The notes under the pieces: model-generated
Told to the model about the DNA's origin: nothing
What the model saw: only the letters and a program-made list of their open reading frames with translations
The model's database searches: none
Shown here: positions 48,947 to 57,863 of the stretch, one piece after another
How positions within the stretch are numbered: position 1 is the stretch's first letter
Layout of the letters: each line of letters begins with the position of its first letter
Origin: Actinomycetes bacterium
Lineage (GTDB): Bacteria > Actinomycetota > Thermoleophilia > Solirubrobacterales > 70-9
Direction of reading: 5' to 3'
Length of the DNA: 64,000 nucleotides
Assembly (NCBI GenBank): GCA_023436605.1
Contig: JAEZIQ010000105.1
Coordinates: 3,473-67,472, forward strand
Translations under genes and position numbers: made by a program

Positions 48947-50743
48947 CTAGAACCAGGCGTCCTCCATCTCGAGGGTCGTGCGGTCGAGGCTGGCGAGCAG
49001 ATCGAACTGGGGTCCGGTCTTCGGTAGTTCGAAGCGGAAGAAGTACCGGGCCGCCTGCCGCTTGCCGTCGTAGAAGTCGCCTTCCTTTCCGGCCGCGGCC
49101 AGAAACTGCTCCAGCCAGATCCAGGCGATTACCACGTGGCCGGCTGCCTCCAGATAAACGGTGGCATTGGCCAGCGCCAGTTCGGGATTGCGGTCCTCCC
49201 AGAGCTTCGCCGTGGTTTCGGCCAGGCGGCCGAGTGCGGCCTGGAGGTCGGTCGCCAGGTCACCGGCTTCCCCGTCGGCTTCGTAAGCCTTGTTGATCGT
49301 CGCGGTGATCGTTTCGTACAAGGCTCCGAAAGCCGCCCCGCCCTGCATCGTGACCTTGCGACCGAGCAGGTCAAGCGCCTGGATCCCGTGGGTGCCTTCG
49401 TGGATCGGGTTGAGCCGGTTGTCTCGGTAGTGCTGCTCGACGTCGTATTCGCGGGCGTAGCCGTAACCGCCGTGGACCTGGATCGCCAGGGAGTTCGCCT
49501 CGAGGCACCACTGCGAAGGCCAGCTCTTGGCGATCGGGGTCAGGATCTCCAGCAGAAGCGACGCCTTCGTCTTCTCTCCTTCCGTCGGCGCGGTCATTTC
49601 GTCGTCGACAAGACGGGAGCAGTAGAGCTCGAGCCCTAGCGCCCCTTCGACGTAGCTCTTCTGGGCCAGCAGCATCCGCTTGACATCGGTGTGCTCGGAG
49701 ATCGCGACCTGCGGGTCCTCCGGATTCTTAGACGCCAGGGGACGCCCCTGGGGACGCTCACGGGCGTAGCGGAGCGATTTCAGGTAGCCCGTGTAGCCGA
49801 GGGCGGTAGCGCCGAGGCCGACCCCGATCCGGGCCTCGTTCATCATGTGGAACATGTAGGCAAGGCCCCGGTTCGGCTCGCCGATCAGATAGCCGACCGC
49901 CCCCGCTTCGCCGCCCGGTGTGTATTCGCCCTCACCGAACCCGAGCACCGTGTTGACCGTGCCGCGGAAGCCCATCTTGTGGTTGACCCCGGCCAGCACG
50001 ACATCGTTTCGCTCACCGATGCTGCCGTCGTCGTCGAGTAGAAAACGGGGAACGATGAAGAGACTGATTCCCTTTACCCCGGGAGGGCTTCCGGGAATCT
50101 TGGCCAGGACCAGGTGAACGATGTTCTCACCAAGCTCGTGAGAGCCAGCGCTGATCCACATCTTGTTGCCGAAGATCCGGTAGGTCCCGTCGTCCTGGGG
50201 CACCGCCTTGGTCGTGATGTCCGAGAGCGAACTGCCGGCCTGGGTTTCGGAAAGGCACATCGTGCCGTGAAAGCGGCCCTCGATCATCGGCTCGACCCAG
50301 GTTCTGACCTGCTCCTCGGATCCGTTGGCGATCAAGAGGTTGGCGGCGCCCGCGGTCAGCATCGGGTATGCGGTGGTGCCGACGTTGGCGGCGTGAAGCC
50401 AGGCGAAGATTGCACTGGAGACGGTTGCCGGCAGTGACATGCCGCCGACTTCCTCGGGCATCGCGGCGCCCATCAGGCCGGTCTCCCCCAGCACCTCGAG
50501 AGCTTCGGCCACTTCCGGAATCAGCACGACCTTCCCGTCTTCCCCGATCGCGGGCTCGTTTAGGTCGGCCTTGCGGTTGTGGGGCTGGAACTGATCGGTC
50601 GCGACCTGCTCGGCCAGGGCCAGGACGTCGTTCCAGTCGTCGACGGTCTGGTCCCGGTAACGGTCCCGTTCGGTCAGGCTGTCGACATCTAGCCACTCGT
50701 TGAGCAGAAACTGGACGTCACGGCGCGAAAGGATGTCGGTCAT
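48947..50743 (-). CDS. Acyl-CoA dehydrogenase, long form
   Basis: A 598-residue FAD-dependent acyl-CoA dehydrogenase. FAD-binding and substrate motifs include MCLSETQAGSSLSDITTKAV, then GNKMWISAGSHE and MMNEARIGVGLGATALGYTG. The catalytic glutamate region is HEGTHGIQALDLLGRKV, as in the longer FadE proteins. A C-terminal extension (about 480-598) is typical of this subgroup. It carries out the first oxidation of fatty-acid beta-oxidation. TAGCGT at 50751-50756 lies seven bases upstream of the ATG. It belongs to the lipid cluster at 43.8-52 kb. Confidence 0.92.
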   Translation of the reverse strand: MTDILSRRDVQFLLNEWLDVDSLTERDRYRDQTVDDWNDVLALAEQVATDQFQPHNRKADLNEPAIGEDGKVVLIPEVAEALEVLGETGLMGAAMPEEVGGMSLPATVSSAIFAWLHAANVGTTAYPMLTAGAANLLIANGSEEQVRTWVEPMIEGRFHGTMCLSETQAGSSLSDITTKAVPQDDGTYRIFGNKMWISAGSHELGENIVHLVLAKIPGSPPGVKGISLFIVPRFLLDDDGSIGERNDVVLAGVNHKMGFRGTVNTVLGFGEGEYTPGGEAGAVGYLIGEPNRGLAYMFHMMNEARIGVGLGATALGYTGYLKSLRYARERPQGRPLASKNPEDPQVAISEHTDVKRMLLAQKSYVEGALGLELYCSRLVDDEMTAPTEGEKTKASLLLEILTPIAKSWPSQWCLEANSLAIQVHGGYGYAREYDVEQHYRDNRLNPIHEGTHGIQALDLLGRKVTMQGGAAFGALYETITATINKAYEADGEAGDLATDLQAALGRLAETTAKLWEDRNPELALANATVYLEAAGHVVIAWIWLEQFLAAAGKEGDFYDGKRQAARYFFRFELPKTGPQFDLLASLDRTTLEMEDAWF

Positions 50744-50750
50744 AGACGCA

Positions 50751-50756
50751 ACGCTA
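50751..50756 (-). promoter_or_regulatory. -10 box TAGCGT for leaderless acyl-CoA dehydrogenase gene
   Basis: TAGCGT on the minus strand followed by seven bases and ATG 50743. Confidence 0.55.
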
Positions 50757-50780
50757 TCCGCTTCTGATGCATCGCATCTT

Positions 50781-50810
50781 TTGGCTCGCCACCGGGTTCA
50801 GGAGTAGAGT
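50781..50810 (+). promoter_or_regulatory. Promoter TTGGCT-N18-TAGAGT of secreted hydrolase
   Basis: TTGGCT (50781-50786) and TAGAGT (50805-50810) have an 18-base spacer. The start codon is about 50 bases downstream behind a Shine-Dalgarno site, so this transcript has a normal leader. Confidence 0.55.
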
Positions 50811-50862
50811 TTCCGGGTCGAACGCACCGACACGGTTACCAAGAACCAAAGGGAGAGAAAAC

Positions 50863-52125
50863 TTGACACTGGAACTGAACCGCCTTCGCGCCTTCCTGCT
50901 CGCGCTGGCCCTGCTCATGTCGGCCGGGCTGATCATTGAATCCGTAACCCCCGTTGCCGATGCCGCAAAGAAGTCGAAGCAGAAGAAGAAAGCGAAGAAG
51001 GCCAAGAAGGGTCCCCGAAAGGGCCCGGCCGGGGTGAAGTTCTACACGCCGCCCAAGAAGATGCCTTCGGCTCACGGCAAGCTGATCTGGCAGCGCAAGG
51101 CCGGCGGCATCGTTCCCCTCAAGAACGCTTCCTCAACCAAGCTGGTTCTCTACACGTCGAAGTCGACCTCCGGCAAGACCGTTGCGGTGTCCGGTTCGGT
51201 CAGCTTCCCCAAGGGCCGGCCACCCAAGGGCGGCTGGCCACTCATCACCTGGGGTCACAGCACGACCGGCATCGCCGACAAGTGCGCACCTTCCCGGAAC
51301 ACGAAGAACGGTCCGGTCGTCGAGGGAATCTCCTACATCGACCCGGTGCTGAACGGTTGGCTCAAAGCCGGATACGCCGTGGCTCGCTCGGATTTCCAGG
51401 GCCTCGGGACGCCCGGCACCCATCCCTACATTGTCGGTAAGGCGGCCGGCCGTGACGTGCTCGACATAGCCCGGGCCGCCAGGCAACTGGGACCGAAGGT
51501 GAGTAACCGATTCGTCATTGGCGGCCACTCCCAGGGAGGGCATGCCGCCCTGTTCGCCGCCGGACTCGCCGCGCAGTGGACCCCTGACCTGAAACTGCGC
51601 GGGACCGTCGCCTACGCCCCGGGATCGCAGTTGAAAACCCAGGCCCAGTTCCTCCCCGTCCTGACCGCGCCGAACTCGTTGACCGCGCTGGCCGCAATGC
51701 TTTTCCGTGGCGTCAGCACTTCCTACCCTTCGCTCGACGCCCAGACCCTGCTGTCGGACGAGATCCTTCCGTTCTACCCGGACACCGGCAAGGAATGTCT
51801 TGACCGGCTCTCGGAGCCCACGCACCTTGGTGGTATTGCGCCCTCGAAGCTGTTCCGTCCCGGTGCCGACCTGACCGAGGTCTACGAGATTCTCGACCAA
51901 CAGAACCCGGTACTGAAGACTGCCGCCCCGATCCTGCTGCTACAGGGAATAAACGACGAGGCGACACCGAAGTTCCTGACCGACCAGCTGAACGCACAGC
52001 TGAACGAGATCGGGAACACGGTCGATTACCGGACCTACCCGGATGTCGGGCACTTCGACCTGCCGGAAGCGGTTCAGCCCGACGCCCTGGCCTTCCTGAA
52101 GGATCGCCTGCCTTCGGGCCGCTAG
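50863..52125 (+). CDS. Secreted alpha/beta hydrolase (secretory lipase type)
   Basis: A 420-residue exported hydrolase. The signal peptide is about residues 1-33 (LRAFLLALALLMSAGLII). A lysine-rich linker (AAKKSKQKKKAKKAKKGPRK) may bind wall polymers. The catalytic domain follows, with nucleophile GGHSQGGHAALFAAG, acid LQGINDEATP and histidine DVGHFDLPEAV. It resembles secretory lipases and tannase/feruloyl-esterase relatives. TTG 50863 is chosen because GGGAGAG lies five bases upstream and the signal peptide then begins correctly; an ATG at 50767 would place the promoter inside the gene. It would degrade external esters for the nearby lipid enzymes. Confidence 0.8.
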   Translation: MTLELNRLRAFLLALALLMSAGLIIESVTPVADAAKKSKQKKKAKKAKKGPRKGPAGVKFYTPPKKMPSAHGKLIWQRKAGGIVPLKNASSTKLVLYTSKSTSGKTVAVSGSVSFPKGRPPKGGWPLITWGHSTTGIADKCAPSRNTKNGPVVEGISYIDPVLNGWLKAGYAVARSDFQGLGTPGTHPYIVGKAAGRDVLDIARAARQLGPKVSNRFVIGGHSQGGHAALFAAGLAAQWTPDLKLRGTVAYAPGSQLKTQAQFLPVLTAPNSLTALAAMLFRGVSTSYPSLDAQTLLSDEILPFYPDTGKECLDRLSEPTHLGGIAPSKLFRPGADLTEVYEILDQQNPVLKTAAPILLLQGINDEATPKFLTDQLNAQLNEIGNTVDYRTYPDVGHFDLPEAVQPDALAFLKDRLPSGR

Positions 52126-52147
52126 CCCGGGATAAGCATGACGCAAT

Positions 52148-52173
52148 AGAGGGCCCCGGAAACGGGGCCCTCT
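52148..52173. terminator. Bidirectional hairpin terminator with GAAA loop
   Basis: A perfect 11-bp stem (52148-52158 with 52163-52173) closes the tetraloop GAAA. It lies between the convergent genes ending at 52125 and 52211, and could terminate both. Confidence 0.7.
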
Positions 52174-52210
52174 CTCCTGTAGTTCCTAAGATCTCGGTCG
52201 GCCTTTCTCT

Positions 52211-52636
52211 TCAGGAACCCTGCTGCTCCTTGATCTTCTGGTCGAGCGCGGCGTCGCGTTCCTGCAGCTCTTCCGAGTAGGACTCGCCGAAATCCTCAGG
52301 CTCGAAGAAGGGACGGATCTCGACCGACTCACCGTGGTTGAAGGGGATCCGGCGAGCCCACTCGACCGCCTCCTCGACCGAGGCGACCTCCCAGACCCAG
52401 TAGCCGGCAATCAGTTCCTTGGCTTCAGCGAAGGGACCATCGGTGACTTTGGCTTCGCCGCCGTCGTACGAAATCCGCACGCCCTCTTTGCTCGGATGGA
52501 GACCACCGCCGTCCAGCATCACGCCGGCATTGACCAGTTCCTCGTTGAAGTCGCCCATTTCCTTCAGGTCCGCCTCCGAAGGCATTACGCCCGCTTCCGT
52601 CTCCTCGGTTGCCCTTACAAACACCATGCAGCGCAT
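52211..52636 (-). CDS. DGPF/YCII-domain protein
   Basis: A 141-residue protein of the YCII-related DGPF family. It starts MRCMVFVRATEETEAG and contains the diagnostic DGPFAEAKELIAGYWVWEV and VEWARRIPFN, followed by an acidic C-terminal tail. DGPF proteins accompany ECF42-type sigma factors and probably act in their signalling. ATG 52636 has AAGGAG six bases upstream. The gene lies 76 bases after the ECF42-like gene on the same strand. Confidence 0.9.
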   Translation of the reverse strand: MRCMVFVRATEETEAGVMPSEADLKEMGDFNEELVNAGVMLDGGGLHPSKEGVRISYDGGEAKVTDGPFAEAKELIAGYWVWEVASVEEAVEWARRIPFNHGESVEIRPFFEPEDFGESYSEELQERDAALDQKIKEQQGS

Positions 52637-52712
52637 CTGAAACTCCTTTGTGGTCGGGGCCGATTTCTTCGGCCTTTGCATTGACGACGAACGAAACTGC
52701 CCGCAATCGACA

Positions 52713-54008
52713 TCAGTTCGAAAAGTTCTTTGCTTCGATAGCTCGTTTCTCAAATACCCGGCGTTCCTGCTGATTACCCGTCATGCCCGCGGCCCGGGCG
52801 AACTCGACTGCCGCTTCCTCGCGGCGTCCCAGCCTCTCCAGCAGGTCACCCCTTACACCGGGCAGCAGGTAATAGCCCTCCATTCGCCGGTCGACGGCCA
52901 GCCGGTCGACAGCTTCCAGTGCCTTGCCGGGATCCCCGGCCATCGAGACTGCGACCGCCCGGTTCAGTTCGGTTACCGGTGAGTCACCCAGGGCGAGCAG
53001 CGCGTCGTAGTGGCCGACGATCTCGTTCCAGTCGGTTTCCTCGGCAGTCCTCGCTTTCGCGTGGCAAGCCGCGATCGAGGCCTGGAGAAAGTACGGTCCC
53101 TGCCCTCCGAGTTGCCTCGCGAGTTCGAACCGCCCGAGGCCACGCCGCACCAGCAGGCGATCCCAGCGTGAGCGATCCTGGTCCAGGAGGAGAATCGGCT
53201 CCCCGTCGGGGCCGGTTCTGGCGGGGAAGCGCGAAGCCTGGATCTCCATGAGCGCCAGGAGCCCGTGAACCTCCGGCTCGCCGGGTGCGAGCCCGGCAAG
53301 TACCCGGCCCAACCGGAGCGCCTCGCTCGAGAGCTCGGTCCGCATCCAGCTCTCTCCGGTGGTCGCCGCATACCCCTCGTTGAAGATCAGGTAGATCACA
53401 CCGAGCACAGTTGCCAGCCGTGTTCCCATCTCGCTCTCCTCGGGGGATTCGAAAGGGACTTCGGATTCGGCCAGCGTCCGTTTGGCACGGACGATCCGCT
53501 GGGCGATGGTCGAGTCCGAGACAAGAAATGCCCTGGCGATCTCTCCGGTCGAGAGTCCGGTCACGGTTTTCAGGATGAGAGCCACCTGGCTGTCCGATGT
53601 AAGAGCCGGGTGGCAGGCGGTGAAGATCAGGGTCAGCACATCATCACCGATCGTCTCGTCGTTGAAGGCCGTTTCGTCAGGCCCCGGCTCGGGTTCCTTT
53701 CGTTCGAGTTCGGTCGCTATCCGGCCGTACTTTTCCTCCAGGTTTCGGTCCCGCCGGATACGGTCGATACCCCGGTTCCTGGCCGTGGTCATAAGCCATG
53801 CCGCCGGGTTGTCCGGCACTCCCGATGTCGGCCAGGTTTCGAGCGCTGCCACCATCGCATCCTGAGCCATGTCCTCGGCCAGACCGACGTCGCCGACGAG
53901 GCGGGCAAGCGTCGCGGTCAGACGAGCCGATTCGATTCGCCAGACCGCTTCGACCGTGGCAGCCGTGGCCGCGGCGGAAGGGCTGGATGTTGCGCGGGTC
54001 CCTGGCAT
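52713..54008 (-). CDS. ECF42-type sigma factor
   Basis: A 431-residue sigma factor of the large ECF42 kind. Region 2 is GDVGLAEDMAQDAMVAALET and NPAAWLMTTARNRGIDRIRR; region 4 is GLSTGEIARAFLVSDSTIAQ. A 230-residue C-terminal TPR-like extension includes GVIYLIFNEGYAATTGESW and SPVTELNRAVAVSM. The extension is needed for activity in studied members. The DGPF partner gene is directly downstream. ATG 54008 is chosen because TATCGT (54015-54020) lies six bases before it and because it avoids 41 non-homologous residues. Confidence 0.9.
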   Translation of the reverse strand: MPGTRATSSPSAAATAATVEAVWRIESARLTATLARLVGDVGLAEDMAQDAMVAALETWPTSGVPDNPAAWLMTTARNRGIDRIRRDRNLEEKYGRIATELERKEPEPGPDETAFNDETIGDDVLTLIFTACHPALTSDSQVALILKTVTGLSTGEIARAFLVSDSTIAQRIVRAKRTLAESEVPFESPEESEMGTRLATVLGVIYLIFNEGYAATTGESWMRTELSSEALRLGRVLAGLAPGEPEVHGLLALMEIQASRFPARTGPDGEPILLLDQDRSRWDRLLVRRGLGRFELARQLGGQGPYFLQASIAACHAKARTAEETDWNEIVGHYDALLALGDSPVTELNRAVAVSMAGDPGKALEAVDRLAVDRRMEGYYLLPGVRGDLLERLGRREEAAVEFARAAGMTGNQQERRVFEKRAIEAKNFSN

Positions 54009-54014
54009 GGACCC

Positions 54015-54020
54015 ACGATA
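54015..54020 (-). promoter_or_regulatory. -10 box TATCGT for leaderless ECF42 gene
   Basis: TATCGT on the minus strand followed by six bases and ATG 54008. It lies just after the SDR stop codon at 54034. Confidence 0.55.
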
Positions 54021-54033
54021 TTGATTTGACCTT

Positions 54034-54864
54034 CTAGCGCTGGACGCGTTCCTCGTAGGCGGCCCTGGCAGCTGGGTCGACGTCGGTGTAGATCCGGTCG
54101 ACCTTGGTCCAGTGCCCCACCTTGATGCCAACCACCGGCGGCAGAATCGAGATCAGGCGCGAAAGAAAGTAGCTGGAGCGGGGCAGCGCAACCCGGGGTT
54201 TTTGTCCCTCCACCGCCGCCACGATCCCCGCGGCCATCTCCTCCGGCTTCAGCATCGAGACCAGCGGCGAGGAGGAGGTGCCGTCCATCATCCCGGTGTC
54301 GACCGGACCTGGCATGACGCAGGTGAACACGAGTCCCTTTTCGTCGAACTCGTAGCGCATCGACTCGGTGAAACCGACCACACCGAACTTCGATGCGGAA
54401 TAGGCGGCCAGCCCGGCCACACCCATGACACCGGCCAACGAGGCGACGTTGACGACGTGTCCTTTGCGCCTCGGTTCCATCAGGCGAATCGCCTCGATGG
54501 TGCCGTTCATCACGCCTTTGAGGTTGATGTCGATCGTGCGATCGGTGATTGCCGGATCCTGATCGAGGATCGTCGGTGAGGCCGAGGCGATTCCGGCGTT
54601 GTTGACCATCACGTCCATCGGACCGAACTCGGATTCGACCATCTCGAGATGATTTCGAAAGGCTTCGCGATCGGTCACATCGAGTCCGTAACCGGAGGCC
54701 TTCTCCCCCAGTTTCGCGGCTTCGTCCGCGGCGAGCTCGCCGTCGATATCCGACATGACCACGCGGTGGCCGCGTCCGGCGAGGATCGCGGCCGTCGCCA
54801 GGCCGATCCCCCGTGCTGCTCCTGTGATCACGATCGTCTTCGGTCCGGCCTGATGCGTGCTCAT
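54034..54864 (-). CDS. Short-chain dehydrogenase/reductase
   Basis: A 276-residue classical SDR. The nucleotide-binding motif is VITGAARGIGLATAA, with NNAGIASAS and the catalytic YSASKFGVVGF (Tyr-X3-Lys). It reduces or oxidises a hydroxyl/carbonyl group using NAD(P)H; the substrate is unknown. ATG 54864 is chosen because GAGAAT lies six bases upstream; ATG 54882 would add six residues. A TetR-type regulator gene ends 48 bases upstream and may control it. Confidence 0.88.
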   Translation of the reverse strand: MSTHQAGPKTIVITGAARGIGLATAAILAGRGHRVVMSDIDGELAADEAAKLGEKASGYGLDVTDREAFRNHLEMVESEFGPMDVMVNNAGIASASPTILDQDPAITDRTIDINLKGVMNGTIEAIRLMEPRRKGHVVNVASLAGVMGVAGLAAYSASKFGVVGFTESMRYEFDEKGLVFTCVMPGPVDTGMMDGTSSSPLVSMLKPEEMAAGIVAAVEGQKPRVALPRSSYFLSRLISILPPVVGIKVGHWTKVDRIYTDVDPAARAAYEERVQR

Positions 54865-54870
54865 GGCGCC

Positions 54871-54876
54871 ATTCTC
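54871..54876 (-). promoter_or_regulatory. -10-like box GAGAAT before SDR gene
   Basis: GAGAAT on the minus strand followed by six bases and ATG 54864. It differs from the TANNNT consensus at the first base. Confidence 0.4.
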
Positions 54877-54912
54877 GCACACGTGACACGACGCCTTGTC
54901 AGTTGGTCTTCG

Positions 54913-55554
54913 TCAGTCGAGGAGCCGACCGGCTACCGCGGAGAACGCGGCGATCTGGTTCTCGATCAGATCCTCGAGGGAGATGTCGAGGTAACCGAGC
55001 ACGTAGTCGATCAGCTGCTCGTTGACCGAACCAACCAGCCCCAGCGCGATCACGTCGAGCCGCAAGGGTCCGATCTGCTCCTTGCCGCCCAGCTCCCGGG
55101 TGCGGTCGGCGACGATTCCGGCGAAGGCGTGGATCGAGTCCCGGCGTTTCTTCTCCAGCTCCGGACTGACTCCCACGACCTCGATCTCCTGGATCCGGGC
55201 CCGTCGGGGATCGCGGGTGAGTTCGTGGGCAAAGGCCGACAGACCGGCCCGCATCGAGGACTCAAGGTCATCGCCCGCGCCGCGAATCGCTTCCAGGGTC
55301 GCCTTTCGGCAGTCCGCGAGAACCATCGAGAAGATCTCGTCGAGGAGGTCCTCCCGGTCGTCAAAGGCCTCGTAGAAATACCTCTCCGTCAGGCCGGCCT
55401 CTTCGCAGATCGCCTTGACCGGGGTGTTCCCGTAGCCACGGGTGCCGAACAGTTCAACCCCGGCCTCGATCAGTCGCTGGCGTCGCTCGGCCTGCCGCTG
55501 CTCGATCGTCTGGCCGCGCCACGTCCTCGTGTTCTCGGAGGTCGGTTCCGCCAT
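54913..55554 (-). CDS. TetR/AcrR family regulator
   Basis: A 213-residue repressor with an N-terminal helix-turn-helix (about 20-70): RRQRLIEAGVELFGTRGYGN, then TPVKAICEEAGLTERYFYEA. A helical ligand domain follows. The ATG starts one base after the stop of the SNF2 helicase gene, so it is co-transcribed with the helicase. It may regulate the SDR gene downstream. The ligand is unknown. Confidence 0.88.
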   Translation of the reverse strand: MAEPTSENTRTWRGQTIEQRQAERRQRLIEAGVELFGTRGYGNTPVKAICEEAGLTERYFYEAFDDREDLLDEIFSMVLADCRKATLEAIRGAGDDLESSMRAGLSAFAHELTRDPRRARIQEIEVVGVSPELEKKRRDSIHAFAGIVADRTRELGGKEQIGPLRLDVIALGLVGSVNEQLIDYVLGYLDISLEDLIENQIAAFSAVAGRLLD

Positions 55555-55555
55555 C

Positions 55556-57823
55556 TCAGCCCGCGTTTCGCAACTCCACCAGTTCGGCCAGGTCCTCGTT
55601 CGACAGTTCGGTCAGAGCGGCCTCGCCGGTGCTGACGATCGCGTCGGCGAGTTCACGCTTGACTTCGTGGATCGAGGCGATGCGATCTTCAATCGTGCCT
55701 TCGGCGATCAGGCGATGCACCTGGACCGAGTTCTCCTGGCCGATACGGTGGGCGCGGTCGGTCGCCTGCTCTTCCACGGCCGGGTTCCACCAGCGGTCGT
55801 AATGGATCACATGGTCGGCCCGGGTCAGATTGAGCCCGGTGCCGGCCGCCTTCAGTGAGAGCAGGAACACGGGGACTTCGCCGTCCTGGAAGCGCTCGAC
55901 CATCCGCTCGCGCTGCCGGACCGCGGTTCCACCGTGGAGCAGCATCGCGTCGATGCCTCGTTCATCGAGATGGCGGGCAAGCAGTCTTGCCATGGCCACA
56001 TACTGGGTGAAGACGAGGACGGAACTGTCTTCACTGAGGATCGTGTCGAGCAGCTCGTCCAGCAATTCGAGCTTGCCGGAGCGCTCATCGAGCTTGCCGT
56101 TCTCCTCGCCAAGGAACTGCACCGGGTGGTTGCAGATCTGCTTCAGCGAGGTCAGCAGCTTGAGCACCAGGCCGCGACGGTTGATGCCTTCGGCGGTGCG
56201 GATCTGGAGCATGTTCTCCCGCACGGCAGCTTCGTAAAGCTTGATCTGCTCGGGAGTAAGGGCCACCGGCTGGTCGGTGATCGTCTTCGGCGGCAGTTCC
56301 GGCGCGATGCCCGGATCCGACTTCCGGCGTCTCAGCAGGAACGGCCGGACCAGGCGGTTGAGCAGACGGGTCGCCGCTTCGCTCGCCTCGAGCTCGATTG
56401 GGTCGGCCCACTTCTTGCGGAACGAACCGAGGCTGCCGAGCAGGCCGGGCGTAGTCCAATCGAGGATCGCCCAGAGTTCGCTCAGGTTGTTCTCCACCGG
56501 GGTACCGGTCAGGGCGACCCGCGAGCGGGCGGGAATCGTCCTCAGCGCCTTGGCTGCTGCGGACCTTGGGTTCTTCACGTGCTGGGCCTCATCGGCCACC
56601 AGCAGCCCCCAGGGCACGGCCTCGAAGCGCTCGGCGTCGAGTCGCATCGTGCCGTATGTGGTCAGGACGAAGCCGCCCGTGATCTGGTCGAGGCTGCGGT
56701 TCGGCCCGTGGTAGCGACGGACTGCCTCGGTCGGCGCGAAGCGCTGGATTTCACGCTCCCAGTTGCCTAGCAGCGAGGCCGGGCAGACGACCAGGGTCGG
56801 GCCTGCGGTCTGTGGGTTCAGTCGTCGGTGAAGGTGCAGCGAGATCAGCATCACCGTCTTGCCCAGGCCCATGTCATCGGCCAGGCAGCCACCGAGGCCG
56901 AGCGATGTCATCCGGTGGAGCCACCGGAGCCCCTCGACCTGGTACTCGCGAAGGGTCGCATTGAGGGCTTCGGGTGGGTCGATCTGACCGGACTGCTCTT
57001 CGCCGGTCACCTGTTCCCGGAGCTGGGCAACCCAACCTTTGGCTTCGACCTCAACGCGTTCGCCATCAACTACCGTGCTGCCGGTAAGGGCGACGCTCAG
57101 CGCATCGATCGCGGTCAGGGGCTTCAGGTCGGGATCCCGGGCCCGGTCCGCCATCGCCCGGGGCACGAGGACCCAGCGTTCGCGCAGACGGACGATCGGA
57201 CCGTCCGCATCGGCGACCTCCGCCATCTCCTCGTCGCTCAGCGGCACACCCCCCAAGGAGAGCTGCCAGGAGAAGCCCTGCAGCGCGTTCTGGTCGAAAA
57301 CGTCGGGAACGCTCTGGCTGAGCCGTCCACTGCTGCCGACCACGACCTTGGCATCGAGCGACTGGTCGAGGTCCGGATCCCACTCGAGGGCGATTCCCGA
57401 GGCTTCGAGCCGTTCGGCGGCGCCGTCGAGCAGGTCGAGCACTTCTTCGTCTCTCAGTTCGAGCCGGTCAGGGACGTCGGCTTCGAGCAGGCTGCGGAGC
57501 GGCGCCCAGGCAGCGGCGGCCATGCCGACCCCCATGGTCGTGTCGATCCTTCCGCGGGAACCGAACTCCTCTTTGTCGCGGGTCCAGAGTTCGGCTACGT
57601 CCTCGAACTCACCGGGCCGGTCCGGCGGGTGGGTCCGGACGACCATTTCGAAGGGCCGGATCCGGTAGAGACCGTCGGATGCTCCAACCCGCAACCGGAT
57701 TGGCACATCCTTCCGCTTCGGGCGCGGGTTTGCGCCACCGTTGGCGCCAGCGCGCCCGGGCGCGTCACCGGTTCTTGGGAGTGATGAGGAAGGAGACAAA
57801 AGCGGCCAGACATTGTATGTCAA
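55556..57823 (-). CDS. SNF2-family DNA/RNA translocase (start uncertain)
   Basis: A protein of up to 755 residues with a full SNF2 helicase core. Motif I is ADDMGLGKTVMLISLHL, motif II VADEAQHVKN, motif III ALTGTPVENN and motif VI QATDRAHRIGQENSV; an accessory domain precedes the core (about 180-260). Related actinobacterial proteins are, as I recall, near 1000 residues with a longer N-terminus, so this one is shorter. The TTG at 57823 lies within a promoter-like TTGACATACAAT segment, so the true start may be GTG 57706 or ATG 57646. The stop is one base from the TetR start. Confidence 0.8.
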   Translation of the reverse strand: MTYNVWPLLSPSSSLPRTGDAPGRAGANGGANPRPKRKDVPIRLRVGASDGLYRIRPFEMVVRTHPPDRPGEFEDVAELWTRDKEEFGSRGRIDTTMGVGMAAAAWAPLRSLLEADVPDRLELRDEEVLDLLDGAAERLEASGIALEWDPDLDQSLDAKVVVGSSGRLSQSVPDVFDQNALQGFSWQLSLGGVPLSDEEMAEVADADGPIVRLRERWVLVPRAMADRARDPDLKPLTAIDALSVALTGSTVVDGERVEVEAKGWVAQLREQVTGEEQSGQIDPPEALNATLREYQVEGLRWLHRMTSLGLGGCLADDMGLGKTVMLISLHLHRRLNPQTAGPTLVVCPASLLGNWEREIQRFAPTEAVRRYHGPNRSLDQITGGFVLTTYGTMRLDAERFEAVPWGLLVADEAQHVKNPRSAAAKALRTIPARSRVALTGTPVENNLSELWAILDWTTPGLLGSLGSFRKKWADPIELEASEAATRLLNRLVRPFLLRRRKSDPGIAPELPPKTITDQPVALTPEQIKLYEAAVRENMLQIRTAEGINRRGLVLKLLTSLKQICNHPVQFLGEENGKLDERSGKLELLDELLDTILSEDSSVLVFTQYVAMARLLARHLDERGIDAMLLHGGTAVRQRERMVERFQDGEVPVFLLSLKAAGTGLNLTRADHVIHYDRWWNPAVEEQATDRAHRIGQENSVQVHRLIAEGTIEDRIASIHEVKRELADAIVSTGEAALTELSNEDLAELVELRNAG

Positions 57824-57863
57824 TGGCGCGGCGGGCTCGGCTACCTACCCCTTCGCGGTTCGA

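Noticed and set aside
53918..54889. A 323-codon minus-strand frame overlapping the SDR gene
   Set aside because: The SDR frame carries TGAARGIG, NNAG and YSASK motifs; the other frame is an arginine/glycine-rich shadow.
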